From Betaproteobacteria bacterium (lineage in GTDB: Bacteria; Pseudomonadota; Gammaproteobacteria; Burkholderiales; SG8-39), in assembly GCA_016195915.1 (NCBI GenBank), contig JACPYS010000008.1, positions 62,001 through 126,000 on the forward strand: DNA of 64,000 nt, given 5' to 3'. Each line of letters starts with the position of its first letter. Position 1 is the first letter of the stretch. Both the position numbers and the translations under genes were made by a program. Below are positions 16,677 through 27,185 of the stretch, piece by piece. The notes below the pieces were generated by a model, which was not told the DNA's origin, did no database searches, and was given only the letters and a program-made list of their open reading frames with translations.

Positions 16677-17600
16677 TCACGCGACGCGGTTCTCCGGCAG
16701 CGGCTGCTTGCCTTGCAGGAAGTCAACGACCTGCCGCGCAACCCGCAGAGCGCTCCTTTCCTGCGTTTCGAAGGTGTTGCCGGCCACGTGCGGCGTGGCA
16801 ATCACGTTGGGCAGCGTGAGCAGCGGGTGGTCCCTCGGCGGCGGCTCCACGTCCCACACGTCGAGTCCGGCGCCGAACAGGTGCCCGGTCTTCATTGCTT
16901 CGTAGAGCGCGGCCTCGTCCACCACGCCGCCGCGGCAGGTGTTCACCAGCACCGCGCTCCTTTTCATCAACGCGATCTCGCGCGTGCCGATCATGCGGCG
17001 GGTTTCGTCGGTGAGCGGCACGTGCAGCGTCAAGAGGTCCGACTCGCGAAGCACTTGGTCGAGGCTCGGCTTTAGTTCACAGGGCGCGCTCGAAATGTAA
17101 GGGTCGTAGCCGATGACGCGGGCGTTGAAGGCGCTCGCCCACTTGCGCGCGACGCGGCTGCCGATGTTGCTGACGCCGACCACGCCTACGGTCTTGCCCT
17201 CGGTCTCGACCGCGAGAAAATCGGGCCGCGCCACTTTCTGGCCAGCGCGAATGCGCCGATCGAACTCGGCCACGCGCCGCGCCGCGCAGAGTCCGAGCGC
17301 GAGCGCCAGTTCGGCCACCGCGTCGCTGTTCACGCCGGGAGTGCGGCAGACGACGATGCCGCGTTGCTTCGCCGCCGCAATGTCGATGCTGTCGTATCCA
17401 ACGCCCTGCTTGCAGATGATTCTCAGCTTCTTCGCGCGCGCGATGTCGGCGCTCACGATCGGCGTCATGCGCACCATCACGGCGTCGGCCTCCTCGTGCC
17501 AGTTCCCGACGCGCGGATCGTTCCAGCGCACGGTTTCGAAGCGCTTCGCAGCGTAGTCCACGCCCGCCGCGTGGAACGCGTCCAGGATGTAGATCTTCAT
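16677..17600 (-). CDS. D-2-hydroxyacid dehydrogenase (phosphoglycerate dehydrogenase-like)
   Basis: 307 residues of the NAD-dependent D-isomer-specific dehydrogenase family. Catalytic Arg is in NTCRGGVVDE, Glu in DVWDVEPPP and His in ATPHVAG. The Rossmann glycine motif reads VGVVGVSNIGSRVA, with Ser where many members have Gly. It reduces a 2-oxo acid or oxidises a D-2-hydroxy acid in the cytoplasm. No ACT domain is present, so it is not the regulated serA type. It follows two Bug proteins on the same strand, two bases after the stop of the first. Confidence 0.85.
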   Translation of the reverse strand: MKIYILDAFHAAGVDYAAKRFETVRWNDPRVGNWHEEADAVMVRMTPIVSADIARAKKLRIICKQGVGYDSIDIAAAKQRGIVVCRTPGVNSDAVAELALALGLCAARRVAEFDRRIRAGQKVARPDFLAVETEGKTVGVVGVSNIGSRVARKWASAFNARVIGYDPYISSAPCELKPSLDQVLRESDLLTLHVPLTDETRRMIGTREIALMKRSAVLVNTCRGGVVDEAALYEAMKTGHLFGAGLDVWDVEPPPRDHPLLTLPNVIATPHVAGNTFETQERSALRVARQVVDFLQGKQPLPENRVA

Positions 17601-17602
17601 AG

Positions 17603-18571
17603 CTACTCAGCCTTGAGGCCCGCGGCACGCGCCACCTTGGCCCACTTCACCAGCTCCTCCGCGATGAAGCGGCCGAACTCTGCCGGACTCATGCTAACCA
17701 CTTCGGCACCCTCCGTTTCGAATCTCTTTCGCGTCTCGCCCGACAGGAGAACCTCCGAGACTGCAGCGTGCAGCCGCTCGGTCACCGCCTGCGAAACGCC
17801 CGCAGGCGCGAGCATCCCCCACCAGTTGTGCGCCTCGTAGCCGGGAAGGCCCGACTCCGAGATCGTCGGCACGCCGGGCAGCGCCGCGCTGCGCGACGCG
17901 CCGCTCGTGCCAAGCACCTTGAGCCTGCCGCTCTTGGCGAGCGGGATCACCTGGATCATCGAAGGCAGGACGATCTGCGCCTGCCCCGCCATCACGTCGG
18001 CCATCGCCGGCCCGCCCCCCTTGTACGGGATGTGAACGACGTCGATGCCTGCCTGACTCATGAACAGCGCGCCCGCAAGGTGCTGCAGGCTGCCGACGCC
18101 GGCAGAGGCGTAATTGAGCGTGCCGGGCTTCGCCTTGGCGAGCGCGATCAGCTCGCGCACCGAATTGACCGGCAGCGCCGGATGCACCGTGAGTGCCACC
18201 GGACCGGTGCCGAGCATCGCCACCGGAGCGAACGCCTTCTCCGGATCGTAGGGAAGGCTCTTGTAGAGCGCCGGCCCGAACGCGTAGGCCACGGAGATGA
18301 GCAGCAGCGTGTAGCCGTCGGGCGGCGACTTCGCCGCGAGTTCGGTGCCGAGCACGCCGCCCGCGCCGCCGCGATTGTCCACCACCACCTGCTGGCCGAG
18401 CCGCTCGCCAAGCTGCGCCGCGATCATGCGTCCGACGATGTCGTTGCTCCCACCCGGCGGAAACGGAACGATCAGGCGCAGCGCGCGTGAGGGATAGTTT
18501 GGCGTCTGGCCGGAGCAAATTCCGCACAGTAGCGAAAACACAATCGCCACCAGAACCCTCGCCGGCTTCAT
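17603..18571 (-). CDS. Bug-family (TctC-like) periplasmic solute-binding protein
   Basis: 322 residues with a signal peptide (about 1-21) and the family hallmarks YPSRALRLIVPFPPGGSNDIVGR near the N-terminus, DNRGGAGGVLG, PPDGYTLL and VHIPYKGGGPA. Bug proteins bind carboxylated ligands through two water-bridged loops and normally hand them to TctAB, which is absent here. The start overlaps the upstream Bug stop as ATGA, so the two receptors are one operon. Confidence 0.9.
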   Translation of the reverse strand: MKPARVLVAIVFSLLCGICSGQTPNYPSRALRLIVPFPPGGSNDIVGRMIAAQLGERLGQQVVVDNRGGAGGVLGTELAAKSPPDGYTLLLISVAYAFGPALYKSLPYDPEKAFAPVAMLGTGPVALTVHPALPVNSVRELIALAKAKPGTLNYASAGVGSLQHLAGALFMSQAGIDVVHIPYKGGGPAMADVMAGQAQIVLPSMIQVIPLAKSGRLKVLGTSGASRSAALPGVPTISESGLPGYEAHNWWGMLAPAGVSQAVTERLHAAVSEVLLSGETRKRFETEGAEVVSMSPAEFGRFIAEELVKWAKVARAAGLKAE

Positions 18572-19524
18572 TCCGCCTTGATCCCCGCCTCGCGCGCGAG
18601 CTTCGCGAACGCATCAGCTTCGGACCTGACGTAGGCGCTGAAGTCCTCGGGTGAGGTGCTCGCCACAGTTTCGATGCCGCGCTCCAGCCAGCGCTTGCGA
18701 AACTCCGGCTGGCTCACCGCTTTTGCGATTTCCGCGTGCAGGCGCGCGAGCACCTCGCGCGGCGTGCCGGCGGGGGCAACGTAGCCGTTCCAGGTGACGT
18801 CGTTGAACCCGGCGAGACCCTGCTCGTCCAGCGTCGGCAGGTCCGGGAACAGCGGCGAGCGCGCAAGCGTTGTGACGCCCAGTGCGCGCAGCTTGCCGCT
18901 GCGGACATGCGCAGCCGACGTGCTCACCTGGTCGAACATCATCGCCACCTGCCCGCCCATCACATCCACCAGCGACTGCGCGTTGCCCTTGTAAGGTACG
19001 TGCAGCATGCGGGTGCCGGTCATCTTCATGAACAGTTCGGCGGCGACGTGGCCGGTCGAACCGTTGCCCGAAGTGGCGAAACTCAGCTCGCCGGGCTTTG
19101 CCTTCGCCAGCTCGACCAGCGCCCGCACCGAATGCGCGGGCACGCCGGGGTTTATCACCAGGAACTGCGGAATGCGGCAAATTAGGCTCACGCCGACGAA
19201 GTCCCCGGCCGCGTCGTAGCCGGCGCTCTTCACGATCGCGGGAACGCGCGCGAACGTGGTCGAGACCGAGAGCAGCGTATAGCCGTCCGGCGCCGACTTG
19301 GCGACAGCGACGGTGCCGATGATCGCGCTCTGGCCGGGCCGGTTCTCCACCACGATCTGCTGTCCGAGGGCCTTCGACACTTCCTCGGCGACCGCGCGCG
19401 CCATGATGTCCTGATTGCCGCCCGGCGCGAGCGGCACGATGAGCCGCAGCGGCTTGGCCGGATAGCCCTGCGCCAGCGCTACGCTCGCCGACAGGAGCAC
19501 CGCCGCCAGCATCGTCCTGATCAT
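18568..19524 (-). CDS. Bug-family (TctC-like) periplasmic solute-binding protein
   Basis: 318 residues, signal peptide ending about AQG, then YPAKPLRLIVPLAPGGNQD, VENRPGQSAIIG, APDGYTLL and LHVPYKGNAQS. This start has AAAGGAG at a good distance, in contrast with the longer frame from 19608. First gene of a Bug-Bug-dehydrogenase operon, which suggests that the ligand is a hydroxy or oxo acid handled by the dehydrogenase; that link is inference. Confidence 0.9.
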   Translation of the reverse strand: MIRTMLAAVLLSASVALAQGYPAKPLRLIVPLAPGGNQDIMARAVAEEVSKALGQQIVVENRPGQSAIIGTVAVAKSAPDGYTLLSVSTTFARVPAIVKSAGYDAAGDFVGVSLICRIPQFLVINPGVPAHSVRALVELAKAKPGELSFATSGNGSTGHVAAELFMKMTGTRMLHVPYKGNAQSLVDVMGGQVAMMFDQVSTSAAHVRSGKLRALGVTTLARSPLFPDLPTLDEQGLAGFNDVTWNGYVAPAGTPREVLARLHAEIAKAVSQPEFRKRWLERGIETVASTSPEDFSAYVRSEADAFAKLAREAGIKAE

Positions 19525-19669
19525 GCATGACTCCTTTGGACGCAACAGCATAGTGTAAGCGCGGGGGCAGAGCGACGGAAGAAATTTGCCCATGCGCATG
19601 CGCACCACAATTGACCATGCCGCGCTGCTTCGAGAGCGGCTCAGGAACCCGCCGGGTGGAACCTCGCCC

Positions 19670-20032
19670 CTATTTCAGGCACACCGCTTCGATATTGTTG
19701 CCGTCGGGGTCGATCAGGAAGGCGGCGTAATACTTCGGGCTGTAGTCGGCGCGCAAGCCAGGCTTGCCGTTGTCGCGTCCGCCGGCCTTGAGACCTTGCT
19801 TGTGGAAGCGATCGACCGCAGCGTGGTCGGCAGCGCGCAACGCCACGTGCGCGCCGGAACCGGTCGAGCCTTTGCTGAGATGCAGCCACAGGGCCGGTTT
19901 GCCCTTGGGACCGAATCCCGCATAGGATTTCTCGCGGGAACACAGCACATGGCCGAGCGGCGCCAGCGCGGAAGCGTAGAAGCGCACGCTGGCGTCCATG
20001 TCATTCACTTTCAATCCGATGTGGTCGTACAT
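19670..20032 (-). CDS. VOC-family (glyoxalase-like) protein
   Basis: 120 residues of the vicinal-oxygen-chelate fold. The N-terminal MYDHIGLKVNDMDASVRFY holds the first metal His, AHVALRAADH lies in the middle, and the end PDGNNIEAV supplies the usual metal Glu. AAAGGAGG precedes the ATG. Small single-domain members include glyoxalase I-like and resistance proteins; the reaction is not predictable. It lies downstream of an AraC regulator after 26 bases. Confidence 0.8.
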   Translation of the reverse strand: MYDHIGLKVNDMDASVRFYASALAPLGHVLCSREKSYAGFGPKGKPALWLHLSKGSTGSGAHVALRAADHAAVDRFHKQGLKAGGRDNGKPGLRADYSPKYYAAFLIDPDGNNIEAVCLK

Positions 20033-20058
20033 ACGGCCTCCTTTGTCAGGCGCCCATC

Positions 20059-20967
20059 CTAACGAGCAGCGGCGAGCCGATCTTGGAAAATCTTGCGGTC
20101 CCCTTTCGCCGCGCGGCGAAAGCCCCGGGGTGCGACACCGGCGGCGCGATGGAAGCTGCGCACGAAGTTCGAGAGATCGCCGAAGCCGACATCGAGGGCG
20201 ATGTCGGTGATGGGCCGGTCCTCGTCGGCGAGCAGGCGCGCGGCACGGCGCAGCCGCGAGCGGACCAGATACTGGTGCGGAGTCACGCCGAGGACTTTCG
20301 CGAACAGCCGGAGGAAATGGGACGGGCTCAAGCCCGCACCGCTCGCAGCGCTCTCGAGGCCGACCGGCTCGTGCGCATGCGCGTCCAGCCATAGCGCAGC
20401 CTCCACCGCGCGGCGCCGGTCGGCCGCCCGGGCCGGCGGCGTTGCTCGTTTCCACCCCGGGACCACCTGCGCGAATCGAGCGGCGAACAGCAATGCGACC
20501 TCGTCCAGGCCGATGTTGCTGCTGCCTTGTGCAACGGACTGAGCCAATTCGCCGAGCACCATCATTTCCGACAGCGGCGGCACACCGCGCGCCGACCAGA
20601 TTTCAGCCCACCCGCCGGTCGTTTCGATCAACTCCGGTGTGAACTGGAAGGACAGGCATTCGTCGCCGCAATCGTGATGCTCGTGCGTGCACATGTACTC
20701 ATCCCCTGGATGGCCGGCGAGTACCGATCCGGCGACCAGCTCGTAGGCCCGGCCTCGCGTGACGCAGCCGAAGCTGCCCTTGCGCACGTAGGACACGGAA
20801 AAGCGGTCGTGATACTCGATGAACGGCTTGTCGCCGGGTCCGGCGCCGCACCGGTAATCGATCACCGAGATCGGCCCGCGCAGCAGAAACGATGTGGCCG
20901 AAGCAGCGCTGGCGTGCGCTCCCGCAACTGTCACTGTCTTCGAGACGGGAATCCGGGAGTGCATCAT
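20059..20967 (-). CDS. AraC-family transcriptional regulator
   Basis: 302 residues. The N-terminal ~150 form a cupin-like sensing domain ([12 protein letters not shown] region). The C-terminal ~100 have two helix-turn-helix units: [20 protein letters not shown], then [20 protein letters not shown] with the AraC signature. Start is ATG 20967 or 20964 (two in tandem), three bases after the Bug gene stop. It probably controls the neighbouring Bug and VOC genes. Confidence 0.87.
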   Translation of the reverse strand: MMHSRIPVSKTVTVAGAHASAASATSFLLRGPISVIDYRCGAGPGDKPFIEYHDRFSVSYVRKGSFGCVTRGRAYELVAGSVLAGHPGDEYMCTHEHHDCGDECLSFQFTPELIETTGGWAEIWSARGVPPLSEMMVLGELAQSVAQGSSNIGLDEVALLFAARFAQVVPGWKRATPPARAADRRRAVEAALWLDAHAHEPVGLESAASGAGLSPSHFLRLFAKVLGVTPHQYLVRSRLRRAARLLADEDRPITDIALDVGFGDLSNFVRSFHRAAGVAPRGFRRAAKGDRKIFQDRLAAAR

Positions 20968-20970
20968 CCG

Positions 20971-22017
20971 TCAATCGGCCTTGATGTTCGCCGCCTTCGC
21001 GACTGCGGTCCATTTGGCGATGTCCGCGGCGATGATGCGCGCGAATTCTTCCGAGGTGTTTCCGACCGGATCGATCGCCATCCCGGCGAGGCGTTCGCGG
21101 ATCTCGGCAAGTCTGACCACGCGCGTCACCTCATCCTGCAATTTCCTGATGATCGCGGCCGGCGTGCCCGCCGGCGCGAGCAATCCGCTCCACAGCGTGA
21201 TCTCGATGTCGGGAATCCCCGCTTCGGCCATGGTCGGCAAATCGGGCCACGCCGGATGGCGCGCAGCGGACGTGACGGCGAGCCCGCGCAGCCTGCCGCC
21301 GGTCAGCGGGCCGGTTGCCGGGGGAGGATCGGCAATCGTCATCATCACGTGGCCCGACATCACTGCGTTGATCGATTCATTGCTCCCCTTGTACGGTATG
21401 TGCGCAAACCTGGTGCCGGTTCTCAGATTGAGCAGCTCGCTCGCGAGCTGAAACGGCGCCGCGCTCGCACCATAGTTGGCTTTGTCCGGATTGGCCTTGG
21501 CATATTCAACGAGTTCCTTGACCGAGCGTACCGGCAACGCCGGGTGCACGACCATGATCAACGGAAACGAACCGATCATGGAAATCGGCACGAAGTCGCG
21601 CAGCGGGGAATACGGAAGCTTGGTGTAGGTGGCCGGATTCATGGTGATCGGACCAGACGGGCCCATCAGCAGCGTGTAGCCGTCGGGAGCGGTCTTGGCG
21701 ACATATTCGGCAGCCACGATCGACTGCGCGCCCGGCCTGTTCTCGACGATGATGGGCTGGCCCAGGCCTTCGGTCATCTTCGGCGCAATGATGCGAATGA
21801 CGATGTCGTTGCCGCCGCCGGCAGCGTAACCAACAACGATTCGAATCGGCTTGCTCGGGAAGTTCCGGGCGGGATCCTCCTGGGCCCACACCGAAGCGGC
21901 GACCAGCGAAACCAGGGCGACCCCGGCCAGCCGTGCAGAAAGCCTGGATCCGAAAAACACAGGTTTGCGCGATTTGCACGGGAATGTACTGCGTTTTTGC
22001 ATGTCATGTGGATTCAT
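20971..22017 (-). CDS. Bug-family (TctC-like) periplasmic solute-binding protein
   Basis: 348 residues, longer than its paralogues because of a ~45-residue N-terminal region ending in a signal sequence (LAGVALVSLVAASVWAQ). Core: FPSKPIRIVVGYAAGGGND, VENRPGAQSIVA, APDGYTLLMG, AHIPYKGSNES. AAGGGGGG is ahead of ATG 22017; an internal start further in would still leave a signal peptide. It leads the AraC and VOC genes in one run and is divergent from the fused acyl-activating gene. Confidence 0.88.
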   Translation of the reverse strand: MNPHDMQKRSTFPCKSRKPVFFGSRLSARLAGVALVSLVAASVWAQEDPARNFPSKPIRIVVGYAAGGGNDIVIRIIAPKMTEGLGQPIIVENRPGAQSIVAAEYVAKTAPDGYTLLMGPSGPITMNPATYTKLPYSPLRDFVPISMIGSFPLIMVVHPALPVRSVKELVEYAKANPDKANYGASAAPFQLASELLNLRTGTRFAHIPYKGSNESINAVMSGHVMMTIADPPPATGPLTGGRLRGLAVTSAARHPAWPDLPTMAEAGIPDIEITLWSGLLAPAGTPAAIIRKLQDEVTRVVRLAEIRERLAGMAIDPVGNTSEEFARIIAADIAKWTAVAKAANIKAD

Positions 22018-22074
22018 CGCGCCCCCCTTATTCCACTGCGCGCGAGTGTACACTCCCCAAGAACCACAAAGACG

Positions 22075-24897
22075 ATGCAGACCACGAAGGAAATACAACC
22101 CGAGCGGCTGCTCGCGCTCGTCGCCGACGTTGTGCGCGAGGCGCGCCCGAACGTCGAACCGCACGTCGCGCTCGACAGCTCGCTCGAAAAGGATCTCGGT
22201 CTCGACAGCCTGGCACGCGTAGAGCTGGTGCTGCGTCTCGAGCGCGAGTGCTCGACCAGCCTGCCGGAACAGGCGCTCGCGACAAGCGAAACGCCGCGCG
22301 ACCTGTTGCGCTTTCTGCTATCGAGCGCCGGCCATGCGCCGCAGGCCGCAGACCGCAGCGTAGCGAGCCTGGTGCAGTCCGAAGGAGTGCGCGCACCGTC
22401 CGATTCGCAGGCGCGAACGCTCACCGAGGCGCTCGAATACCACGCTGAACGCCAGCCGGAGCGCCTGACGGTGTTCATGTACGAGGAGCATCAGGAGTTT
22501 CCCCTCAGCTACCGGGCGCTACGGGACGGCGCGATGTGCTACGCGGCGCAACTCACTCAGGCCGGACTGCAGCCGGGGCAGATGGTGGCGATCATGCTGC
22601 CCACCTGCAAGGAATACCTCTTTTCGTTCTACGGCGTTCTGTTCGCCGGCGCCGTGCCGGTGCCGCTCTATCCGCCGGCGCGGCTCACCACCATCGAAGA
22701 CCACATGACGCGCCACGTGGGGATCCTCAAGAGCGCGGGCGCGACGATCATGATCACCGTGCCGGAGGCGAAGGCGCTGGCCTACCTGTTGCGCGCGCAG
22801 GTCGAGACGCTGCGCACGGTGCTCGTGCCCAAGGACCTCGAAGGAGGCAGTGCCGGTTTCCGGCCGGTGCCTGGAAAGCCCGGCGACATGGGCTTTCTGC
22901 AGTACACCTCCGGCAGCACCGGCAATCCCAAGGGTGTGGTGCTGTCGCACGCGAACCTGATGGCCAACGTGCGCGCGATGGGCGCAGCGGTGAGCGCCGG
23001 TCCGGAAGACGTGTTCGTGAGCTGGCTGCCCCTGTACCACGACCTCGGCCTGATCGGTGCCAACTTCGCCACCCTGGTGCTCGGCTTTCCGGTGGTGCTG
23101 ATGTCGCCGCTCGCGTTCCTGTCGCATCCGGCGAACTGGATGCGCGCGATCCACCGCCACCGCGGCACCATGTCCGGCGGACCGAATTTCTCCTTCGAAT
23201 TGTGCCTGCGGCGCATTGCCGACCAGGACATGGAAGGCGTCGACCTTTCCTCCTGGCGTTTCGCGTTCAACGCCGCGGAACCCGTGAGCCCCGAAACGAT
23301 CGTGGAATTCGAAAAGCGCTTTTCGAAATACGGGTTGCGCAAGAACGTGATCTCGCCTGCGTATGGGCTGGCGGAATCTTCGGTCGGCGTGGCGATCACG
23401 ACGCCGGGAACCTCATGGAGAGCGGACCGGCTTGATCGCGATCGTTTCTCGCGTAGCGGCGAGGCAATTGCGGCGAGCGCCGAAGACGCCTCGCCCATGA
23501 TAGTGATCGGCTGCGGCACGCCGATTCCCGGTCACGATATCCGGGTGGTGGATGCGGCGGGACTGGAACTGCCCGAGCGGCAGGAGGGCCTGCTGCAGTT
23601 CCGCGGCCCTTCCTCCACTTCGGGTTACTACCGCAATCCGGAGGCGACCAGGACGCTGTTCGACGGGGAATGGGTCAATACGGGAGACCGCGCCTACCTT
23701 TCGGAGGGCGTGCTGTTCCTCACCGGCCGCGAAAAGGACATCATCATCCGCGGCGGCCGCAACATCAGCCCCTACGGGCTGGAGGAAGCGGTCGGCGACC
23801 TCGCAGGCATCCGGCGTGGCTGCGTGGCGGTGTTCGGGAGCCTCGACCGGGCGAGCGGCACCGAGCGGGTGATCGTCCTCGCCGAAGTGCGCAACGCCGA
23901 CGCTTCGCGCCACGACGAACTCAAGCGAATGATCAATGAGATCGCCATCGGCCTGATCGGCGGACCGGTCGACGACATCGTGCTCGCGCCGCCCGCGACC
24001 GTGCCCAAGACTTCCAGCGGCAAGATCCGGCGCGTCGCGGCGCGCGAGTTCTATGAGCGTGGTCCCTCCTCGGTCAAGCCGCAGGCGGTGTGGCTGCAGT
24101 TCGCGCGCCTCGTGCTCGCCGGCGCAGCGCCGCAGTTGCGCCGATCCTTGAGTGCGGTGCGCGGCGTACTGTTTGCGTTGCGAGCCTACCTCGTCTTCGG
24201 CGCACTGTTCCCGCTTGCCTTCCTTGCAGCGATGTTCGCGCCGGCGCGCGCATGCTGGAACGTGGGGAAAACGGTATCAAAGTGGTTTCTGCGCTTATCG
24301 GGAATTCCGGTGGTCACGCGCGGCCTGGAAAACCTCTGCGGAGAGGTACCGGTCGTACTTGCCGTCAACCACACGAGCTACCTCGATGCGCTGGTTCTGC
24401 TCTCGCTGCTCGAATTTCGCGGGTACGCCTTCGTCGCCAAGCGCGAGTTCGAGGAAAGCTTCCTGATGCGCACGCTGCTCGCGGGATTCGGCACGCAGTT
24501 TATCGAGCGCTTCGAGGTTGCGAAGAGCGCAGAGCACGCCGGAGCGCTCGCCGAGGCGGCTAAGGGCGGGCTCTCGCTGATCGTATTTCCCGAAGGAACT
24601 CTCAAGCGCAGCGCCGGCCTCATGCCGTTCCGCACCGGCGCATTCCAGGCCGCCGCGCAGGCCGGAATACCTGTGGTGCCGGTTGCGCTGCGCGGCGTGC
24701 GCTCTGTGCTTCGCGACGGGACCTGGTATCTGCGCCGCGCCGCGGTTTCGGTGAGCTGCGGCGCGCCTATCGCGCCACAGGGCAGCGACTGGAGTGCGGC
24801 GGTGCAGCTGAGGGATGCAGCGCGCGCGGAGATCCTGCGGCATTGCGGCGAGCCCGACCTGGCGAGCGCCGGAGCAACTATTTCAGAACCGACTTGA
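22075..24897 (+). CDS. ACP - acyl-AMP ligase - PlsC acyltransferase fusion
   Basis: 940-residue, three-domain enzyme. Residues ~1-90: acyl carrier domain with the phosphopantetheine Ser45 in LGLDS. Residues ~110-640: adenylate-forming domain, FAAL-like ([21 protein letters not shown] at ~277; GWVNTGD-type motif; KTSSGKIRR near the end). After membrane-leaning helices (~680-730), residues ~740-930 are a PlsC-type acyltransferase with NHTSYLD (HX4D, ~766-771) and FPEGTLKRS. It would activate a fatty acid, load the carrier and transfer it, probably onto a lysolipid at the membrane. The ATG has only a weak ribosome site. The 3' end overlaps sucD by 20 bases. Confidence 0.85.
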   Translation: MQTTKEIQPERLLALVADVVREARPNVEPHVALDSSLEKDLGLDSLARVELVLRLERECSTSLPEQALATSETPRDLLRFLLSSAGHAPQAADRSVASLVQSEGVRAPSDSQARTLTEALEYHAERQPERLTVFMYEEHQEFPLSYRALRDGAMCYAAQLTQAGLQPGQMVAIMLPTCKEYLFSFYGVLFAGAVPVPLYPPARLTTIEDHMTRHVGILKSAGATIMITVPEAKALAYLLRAQVETLRTVLVPKDLEGGSAGFRPVPGKPGDMGFLQYTSGSTGNPKGVVLSHANLMANVRAMGAAVSAGPEDVFVSWLPLYHDLGLIGANFATLVLGFPVVLMSPLAFLSHPANWMRAIHRHRGTMSGGPNFSFELCLRRIADQDMEGVDLSSWRFAFNAAEPVSPETIVEFEKRFSKYGLRKNVISPAYGLAESSVGVAITTPGTSWRADRLDRDRFSRSGEAIAASAEDASPMIVIGCGTPIPGHDIRVVDAAGLELPERQEGLLQFRGPSSTSGYYRNPEATRTLFDGEWVNTGDRAYLSEGVLFLTGREKDIIIRGGRNISPYGLEEAVGDLAGIRRGCVAVFGSLDRASGTERVIVLAEVRNADASRHDELKRMINEIAIGLIGGPVDDIVLAPPATVPKTSSGKIRRVAAREFYERGPSSVKPQAVWLQFARLVLAGAAPQLRRSLSAVRGVLFALRAYLVFGALFPLAFLAAMFAPARACWNVGKTVSKWFLRLSGIPVVTRGLENLCGEVPVVLAVNHTSYLDALVLLSLLEFRGYAFVAKREFEESFLMRTLLAGFGTQFIERFEVAKSAEHAGALAEAAKGGLSLIVFPEGTLKRSAGLMPFRTGAFQAAAQAGIPVVPVALRGVRSVLRDGTWYLRRAAVSVSCGAPIAPQGSDWSAAVQLRDAARAEILRHCGEPDLASAGATISEPT

Positions 24898-25762
24898 GCA
24901 GTTTGCCCATCTCCGCGGGGTTCCTGGTCACCCTGATCCCGCACTCCTCCATGACGGCGAGCTTCTCCTGCGCAGTGCCCTTGCCGCCTGAGATGATCGC
25001 GCCCGCGTGGCCCATTCGCTTTCCGGGCGGCGCAGTCACGCCCGCGATGAAGCCGACCACGGGTTTCTGCATGTTGGCCTTGATCCAGTGCGCGCAATCC
25101 TCCTCGTCCGATCCGCCGATCTCGCCGATCATGACCACCGCATCGGTGTCCGGGTCATCATTGAACAGCTTCAGCACGTCGATGTGCTTCAGGCCGTTGA
25201 CGGGATCGCCACCAATGCCGACCGCCGTCGACTGGCCGATGCCCAACTCGGTAAGCTGCCCCACCGCCTCGTAGGTGAGCGTGCCCGAGCGCGACACCAC
25301 GCCAACGCGGCCCTTCTTGTGGATGTGGCCGGGCATGATGCCGATCTTCAGTTCCCCGGGCGTGATGACGCCGGGACAGTTCGGGCCAAGCAGCAGCGTC
25401 TTGCGTTCCTGCTTACGCATCCGGTCGCGTAGCTGGACCATGTCGCGCACCGGAATGCCTTCGGTGATGCAGATCACGAGGTCGAGGTCCGCTTCGACGG
25501 CTTCCCAGATGGCCGATGCAGCGCCCGCGGGCGGAACGTAAACCACCGACACCATCGCGCCCGTGGTCTTCTTCGCCTCGGCGACGGAAGCGAAGATCGG
25601 GATGCCCTCGAAATTCTCTCCGGCTCTCTTCGGATTCACTCCGGCGACGTAGCAGGCGCGCCCGTTCGCGTACTCGCGGCTCTTCTGGGTATGGAACTGG
25701 CCGGTCTTCCCGGTGATTCCCTGGGTGATGACCCGGGAGTTCCTGTTGATCAGGATGCTCAT
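24878..25762 (-). CDS. sucD: succinyl-CoA synthetase alpha subunit
   Basis: 294 residues. Mature start [20 protein letters not shown] (CoA-binding Rossmann domain), [10 protein letters not shown], and the phosphorylated His in [10 protein letters not shown] near the C-terminus. It forms succinyl-CoA synthetase with the beta subunit encoded just upstream (ATGA overlap at 25762-25759). TCA-cycle enzyme, normal length. Confidence 0.95.
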   Translation of the reverse strand: MSILINRNSRVITQGITGKTGQFHTQKSREYANGRACYVAGVNPKRAGENFEGIPIFASVAEAKKTTGAMVSVVYVPPAGAASAIWEAVEADLDLVICITEGIPVRDMVQLRDRMRKQERKTLLLGPNCPGVITPGELKIGIMPGHIHKKGRVGVVSRSGTLTYEAVGQLTELGIGQSTAVGIGGDPVNGLKHIDVLKLFNDDPDTDAVVMIGEIGGSDEEDCAHWIKANMQKPVVGFIAGVTAPPGKRMGHAGAIISGGKGTAQEKLAVMEECGIRVTRNPAEMGKLLKSVLK

Positions 25763-27060
25763 TTCTTCTTCCCTCTGCTCGGCGCCTTGCGCCTGGGCGA
25801 AACCTTGCGGGCGGCCGTGGTTCTCTTGGCCTTGACCTTGACCTTGGCTTTCGCTTTGACTTTGATCTTGGGTTTGGCCTTGGGCTTGGTCTTTGCCTTG
25901 CCCTTGAGCGCAGCCACCACCTTCTTCGCTGCATCAGCCATGTTGTCGGCCGTGATGATCGGCATGCCGGATTCGGCGAGGATCTTCCTTCCCATATCCT
26001 CGTTGGTGCCTTTCATGCGCACGACCAGCGGTACCGAGAGACGCACCTCGCGCGCCGCCGCAACCACGCCCGCGGCGATGGTGTCGCATTTCATGATGCC
26101 GCCGAAGATGTTGACCAGGATCGCCTTCACCTTGGGATTGGAGAGCATGATCTTGAACGCGGCGGTGACCTTCTCGGCGCTCGCGCCGCCGCCCACGTCG
26201 AGAAAGTTCGCCGGTGCGCCGCCGAACAGCTTGATGGTGTCCATCGTCGCCATCGCCAGCCCCGCGCCGTTCACCATGCAGCCGATGCCGCCGTCGAGCG
26301 AAATGTAGGACAGATCGTGCTTCGAGGCCTCGATCTCGAGCGGGTCTTCCTCGTCCAGGTCGCGCATCGCCGATACTTCGGGGTGGCGAAACAGCGCGTT
26401 GTCGTCGAAATTGAGCTTCGCGTCGAGCGCGATCACCCGGTCGTCGGCAGTGATGATGAGCGGATTGATCTCCGCAAGCGATGCGTCGCTTTCGTCGAAA
26501 CACCGGTACAAGGCCTTGAGCAGATCGCGGGCCTGCGCCAGCGCCGGCGCGGGAACGCCGATCCTGACCGCGACTTCCTCGGCCTCGCGGTCGGTCAGCC
26601 CGGTGGCGGGATCGATGAACACCTTGTGGATCTTCTCGGGGGTCTTCGCCGCAACCTCCTCGATGTCCATGCCGCCCTCGCTGGAGGCCATCAGGCAGAC
26701 GCGTTGTGTGCCGCGATCCACCACCATCCCGACGTAGAGTTCCTTCCTGATGTCGGCGCCCCCTTCGACCAGCAGGCGCCGTACTTTCTGGCCCTGCGGA
26801 CCCGTCTGGTGCGTCACCAGCTGCATGCCGAGGATCTGCCCGGCGCGCTCGCGCACCTCATCGAACGATTTCGCCACCTTGACGCCGCCGCCCTTGCCGC
26901 GGCCTCCGGCGTGGATCTGCGCTTTCACCATCCACACGCTGCCACCCAGCTTCTTTGCCGCCTCGAGCGCCTCGTCTGCGGAAAAACACGCAAAGCCTCG
27001 CGGCGTGGTCACGCCGAATTTGCGAAATAGCTCCTTGCCCTGGTATTCGTGGATCTTCAC
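25759..27060 (-). CDS. sucC: succinyl-CoA synthetase beta subunit with lysine-rich tail
   Basis: 433 residues; normal SucC is about 388. The ATP-grasp and CoA-ligase domains are complete ([16 protein letters not shown] start, [40 protein letters not shown]). After about residue 388 comes a ~45-residue tail of Lys, Ala, Pro, Val and Arg only, of the histone H1/AlgP type ([11 protein letters not shown]). GTG start with AGGGAGA ahead. The tail ends exactly where sucD begins, in the same frame as the overlap. Confidence 0.93.
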   Translation of the reverse strand: MKIHEYQGKELFRKFGVTTPRGFACFSADEALEAAKKLGGSVWMVKAQIHAGGRGKGGGVKVAKSFDEVRERAGQILGMQLVTHQTGPQGQKVRRLLVEGGADIRKELYVGMVVDRGTQRVCLMASSEGGMDIEEVAAKTPEKIHKVFIDPATGLTDREAEEVAVRIGVPAPALAQARDLLKALYRCFDESDASLAEINPLIITADDRVIALDAKLNFDDNALFRHPEVSAMRDLDEEDPLEIEASKHDLSYISLDGGIGCMVNGAGLAMATMDTIKLFGGAPANFLDVGGGASAEKVTAAFKIMLSNPKVKAILVNIFGGIMKCDTIAAGVVAAAREVRLSVPLVVRMKGTNEDMGRKILAESGMPIITADNMADAAKKVVAALKGKAKTKPKAKPKIKVKAKAKVKVKAKRTTAARKVSPRRKAPSRGKKK

Positions 27061-27185
27061 GCGATCTCCCTTTTTTCTCCCTCCCGTCGCCCGCAAAGGC
27101 CCGGGTCACCGCGCGTGGCGGGTAAGCAGATCGGGGGGTATTGAAACGCCGCGAATGTTATCACGCTAGAATTTCGCCCTGCGCC

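Noticed and set aside
20033-20455. Long N-terminal extension of the VOC protein
   Set aside because: The extension is a shadow of the AraC gene; AAAGGAGG sits before ATG 20032.
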